A DNA stretch of 8,719 nucleotides. Source: a bacterium. Its GTDB lineage: Bacteria; Zhuqueibacterota; Zhuqueibacteria; Thermofontimicrobiales; Thermofontimicrobiaceae. The translations under genes were made by a program, and so were the position numbers. Where the stretch lies: assembly GCA_025453735.1 (NCBI GenBank), contig JALOPY010000083.1, positions 1 to 8,719 on the forward strand. Direction: 5' to 3'. Shown here one piece after another: positions 6,951-8,719 of this stretch. Position 1 is the first letter of the stretch. Every line of letters begins with the position of its first letter. A model generated the notes under the pieces. The model was not told the origin of the DNA. It was given only the letters and a program-made list of their open reading frames with translations, and did no database searches.

Positions 6951-7002
6951 TTCCTGGCGACTGATGAGTCATCAATCTTAATCAGACTTAAAATTCCAGG
7001 AA
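6951..7002. repeat. Nested inverted repeat in the atpG-atpD spacer
   Basis: Outer arms TTCCTGG (6951-6957) and CCAGGAA (6996-7002) enclose CTGAT (6961-6965) with ATCAG (6981-6985), and a perfect 13-base palindrome TGATGA-G-TCATCA (6962-6974). The 209-base spacer otherwise shows no gene. The structure ends about 50 bases upstream of the atpD start codon and could fold in the mRNA as a processing or translation-control element, or bind a protein as DNA. No T-run follows. Confidence 0.45.
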
Positions 7003-7112
7003 ACCCAAAGATAACTCCTGACAACTCATCTTTCACCATTAACCGCTCATTCCACACTGATCTAAAAATGAATTCTCATTCGCATGAAACAAGCAATTGA
7101 CACGACAAAATA

Positions 7113-7976
7113 TTACACTTTCAGCGCCTCACTTCCGCTGATGATTTCTAAAATTTCCTTTGTGATACCTTCCTGGCGAATCTTATTGTACAGCATTTGC
7201 AAGTCGGCAATGAGTTTATTCGCGTTTTCAGTCGCATATTCCATCGCGGTCATCCGGGCGCCCATTTCCGATGCAAAGGATTCCAATAATACCCGCCAGA
7301 CCTGGATGTTGATGTTTTTCGGACAGAGCGTATCCAAAATCGTGATGGCATCCGGCTCGAAAATATAATCTGCCATAAAGGTCTCATCTTCAGGAATGAC
7401 AGGGATGATGGGCAGGAGTTGTTCGACCACGACTTGTTGTTGAGCAGCAGACTTGAACTCGTTATAAATAAGAAAAATCCGATCCAGCTTTTCTTCATTG
7501 TAAAGATCCATGATCAATTGGGCAATATCGACCGCCTGAGAAAATTGGAGATTTTTGAAAAACGCGATATACTCCCCAATAACTTTGTAGTTTCGTTTCG
7601 TAAAATAGTCCCTGCCCTTTCTGCCAATCAAAATCAGGTCGATCGCTTGCTTATCCTGATATTGAGAAAGCTCGGCATCGGCTTTGCGGATGATGTTCTG
7701 GTTGAACGATCCGCACAGCCCCTGGTCCGCAGTGACGATCACATAGCAGACCCGCTTCGGCTCTCGTTCTTCTAATAAAGGATGCAGGTTATGCTCCACT
7801 TTGCTGGCAATGTGTCCCATAATCGCGCCGAGGCGATGGGCATAAGGGCGTGCCTGAATGATGCTCTGTTGCGCCCGGCGCAGTTTCACCGCTGCAACCA
7901 TTTTCAAAGCACGGGTAATTTGCTGAGTTTTTTGAACGCCAGAGATGCGTTGTTTTATATCACGAAGTGTTGCCAT
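7113..7976 (-). CDS. atpG: F-type ATP synthase gamma subunit
   Basis: A 287-residue protein matching the gamma subunit, the rotating central shaft of F1. The signature N-terminal helix is present (MATLRDIKQRISGV, then KTQQITRALKMVAAVKLRRAQ, residues 1-36), followed by the conserved TADQGLCGSFN (82-92). The C-terminal helix is typical: ARMTAMEYATENANKLI, then ITKEILEIISGSEAL at the end. Length is normal and the frame intact. The ATG at 7976 is set by this conserved start, yet no Shine-Dalgarno sequence precedes it; two CTAAAA-type heptamers lie there instead. In most genomes atpG follows atpA closely; here 531 bases holding a decayed toxin-antitoxin pair separate them. Confidence 0.97.
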   Translation of the reverse strand: MATLRDIKQRISGVQKTQQITRALKMVAAVKLRRAQQSIIQARPYAHRLGAIMGHIASKVEHNLHPLLEEREPKRVCYVIVTADQGLCGSFNQNIIRKADAELSQYQDKQAIDLILIGRKGRDYFTKRNYKVIGEYIAFFKNLQFSQAVDIAQLIMDLYNEEKLDRIFLIYNEFKSAAQQQVVVEQLLPIIPVIPEDETFMADYIFEPDAITILDTLCPKNINIQVWRVLLESFASEMGARMTAMEYATENANKLIADLQMLYNKIRQEGITKEILEIISGSEALKV

Positions 7977-7982
7977 AGTTTG

Positions 7983-7996
7983 GTTTTAGATTTTAG
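7983..7996. repeat. Two heptamers just upstream of atpG
   Basis: Plus-strand GTTTTAG (7983-7989) and ATTTTAG (7990-7996), reading CTAAAAT-CTAAAAC on the coding strand, lie six bases before the atpG start codon where a ribosome binding site would be expected. The layout parallels the CTGAAAA heptamers before atpC. Two copies in AT-rich DNA may be chance. Confidence 0.3.
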
Positions 7997-8028
7997 AAAT
8001 AAAAAAATTTTCAGATCGTCATTGGATT

Positions 8029-8290
8029 TCAAATAGAAGCCAGCCATTCATCTTCAGTCAAACCAGATTGATTAATCATCGAAGCAAGCGTTTTTGGAGT
8101 GAACTGCTGCTGGTTTGAGATCACAGTGACTCGTCTCTTTTGATCTCGCACGTGACCGACAAATTATTGGTGGCTTCCTTTCATTCTTGATAAATAGAAT
8201 GCTTCCTTTCATTCTTGATAAATAGAATACCCTTCTTTTTAATACTCGTTCGACTTCACTCGAAGTTAAAAAAAGCAATTTAGGATGCAT
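8029..8290 (-). pseudogene. hicA: Decayed HicA mRNA-interferase toxin gene
   Basis: The ATG at 8290 (GAGG six bases upstream) opens a HicA-like sequence: LTSSEVERVLKR, then FYLSRMKGS. A perfect 28-bp tandem duplication then shifts the frame. Leaving one copy out continues it as KGSHQ, an in-frame TAA (8164-8166), then VGHVRDQKRRVTVIS, FTPKTLASMINQSGL and TEDEWLASI, ending at TGA 8029-8031. The corrected gene has 77 codons plus stop, normal for HicA, a small double-stranded-RNA-binding-fold RNase that cuts mRNA. The catalytic His of the G-S-H motif survives (codon 31 of the corrected frame), but the conserved Gly before the Phe (usually K-G-F) is Val. An 82-residue open frame through the region is an artefact of the shift: after the duplication it loses all family resemblance. 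Two lesions make it nonfunctional unless the duplication and stop are bypassed. It overlaps hicB by 11 bases, the coupling usual for this pair. Confidence 0.85.
8173..8228. repeat. Perfect 28-bp tandem duplication inside hicA
   Basis: Bases 8173-8200 and 8201-8228 are identical. The unit length is not a multiple of three, so the second copy is read one base out of frame. Removing either copy rejoins the N-terminal and C-terminal HicA halves in one frame, which shows it is a recent duplication in a coding sequence. The absence of any difference between copies supports recency. Confidence 0.95.
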
Positions 8291-8499
8291 AAACCGCCTC
8301 ATGAACCTTGAACCCATCATGAGGGATATTTAACAATGCATCTTTTATATTTCTTGCCTGAACTTTGAAATATTTTAACCACTCTTCCACTTGCTTGTTC
8401 AATAGTTGCTCCTTGAGAAGCCACATTTAGCTGCAGGCACAGGGCAGAATATAGTTCGCCTTCTTTTTCTATTAAGATATGTAAGTCAACTTGATTTAT
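8280..8499 (-). pseudogene. hicB: Decayed HicB-type antitoxin gene
   Basis: From 8499 the frame reads (I)NQVDLHILIEKEGELYSA, then LCLQLNVASQGATIEQA: the N-terminal half of a short HicB/UPF0150 antitoxin, which binds and blocks HicA. The first codon is ATA (8497-8499), five bases after GAGGT, where an ATG would be expected, so the start codon seems lost. Near 8390-8400 the frame breaks: resemblance continues in another frame as KQVEEWLKYF and ends in HEAVYAS, stopping at 8280-8282. The spacing from IEQA to VEEW looks about five residues short of the family norm, so an out-of-frame deletion, perhaps between the CAAG-CAAG repeats there, is likelier than a single-base change. It starts nine bases after the atpA stop codon. 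The family call rests on the N-terminal half; the second half is less certain. Confidence 0.75.
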
Positions 8500-8507
8500 T
8501 GTTTACC

Positions 8508-8719
8508 TCACCCACTAAAACTCCCGACAAACTCCTGGCACGCCGCTGTCAATCCAGCTTGCAAATTCTCATCAATGGCTTTCTTTTCAGCGATGCCTTT
8601 GAGGAGGTGCGGATGTTTTGTTTCCATGTATTGAAGGAATTCCTGTTCCAGCCGTTGAATTTCATGGACAGAAACCTGGTCAAGGAATCCTTGCGTCCCC
8701 AAAAATATCACTGCGATTT
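8508..8719 (-). CDS. atpA: F-type ATP synthase alpha subunit, C-terminal end (runs off the window)
   Basis: The last 70 codons of the alpha subunit, the non-catalytic nucleotide-binding partner of beta in F1. The frame is open to the window edge and reads IAVIFLGTQGFLDQVSV, then RLEQEFLQYMETKHPHLLKG and a terminal helix ending FVGSFSG. This matches the alpha C-terminal helical domain (the usual form is VAVI-x-AGT-x-GYLD and a following E-F-L-x-Y-hydrophobic segment). The GTG at 8711 is an internal Val, not a start. It ends in TGA at 8508-8510, directly followed by the ribosome-binding remnant of the decayed hicB gene. Confidence 0.93.
   Translation of the reverse strand, partial: IAVIFLGTQGFLDQVSVHEIQRLEQEFLQYMETKHPHLLKGIAEKKAIDENLQAGLTAACQEFVGSFSG

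Noticed and set aside
8072..8320. An 82-codon open frame that could be called an intact hypothetical gene
   Set aside because: Only its first part resembles HicA. After the 28-bp duplication it runs out of frame, while the true HicA C-terminus lies in another frame.
7977..8507. The atpA-atpG spacer as an inserted transposon or IS remnant
   Set aside because: No terminal inverted repeats, target-site duplication or transposase fragment could be found; the content is explained by hicBA.

Overview
The window is a minus-strand gene cluster: every gene I can support reads right to left. It comes from a bacterium with moderate base composition. The set of exported M16 peptidases, a NamZ/DUF1343 protein and an F1 ATP synthase block in the order alpha-gamma-beta-epsilon fits a Gram-negative, FCB-group-like lineage (Calditrichota/KSB1/Bacteroidota-like). 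That placement is inference from gene style only; no rRNA or other phylogenetic marker is present.

Right part (8719 to 4902): the end of atpA (alpha), then atpG (gamma), atpD (beta) and atpC (epsilon), together the tail of an F-type ATP synthase operon. The spacers are unusually long and not empty. Between atpA and atpG lie about 530 bases holding a broken hicB-hicA toxin-antitoxin pair. The hicB start codon appears to be ATA and the gene has a frame break. The hicA gene carries an in-frame TAA and a perfect 28-bp tandem duplication that shifts its frame. The atpG-atpD spacer holds a nested inverted repeat. The atpD-atpC spacer is bounded by an 8-nt tandem repeat on the atpD side and a 7-nt tandem repeat that runs almost to the atpC start codon.

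Middle part (4903 to 2308): a two-domain GNAT acetyltransferase follows atpC by about 40 bases, across a near-perfect palindrome that overlaps the atpC stop codon. After a 388-base AT-rich spacer comes an exported DUF1343 protein of the NamZ (exo-N-acetylmuramidase) family, which points to peptidoglycan turnover or recycling.

Left part (2307 to 1): an exported zinc-dependent M16 peptidase with an intact HxxEH motif, then the first 185 residues of a second M16 protein whose zinc motif is replaced. They look like the catalytic and non-catalytic halves of an M16B pair. About 90-130 bases upstream of the first one sits a pair of matching dyads (ATTCAY-N3-GTGAAT) 22 bp apart, a good candidate operator.

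I see no intact novel defence or mobile system. The most informative items are the decayed hicBA pair inside the ATP synthase operon, the double-dyad operator and the short tandem repeats in the atp leaders.
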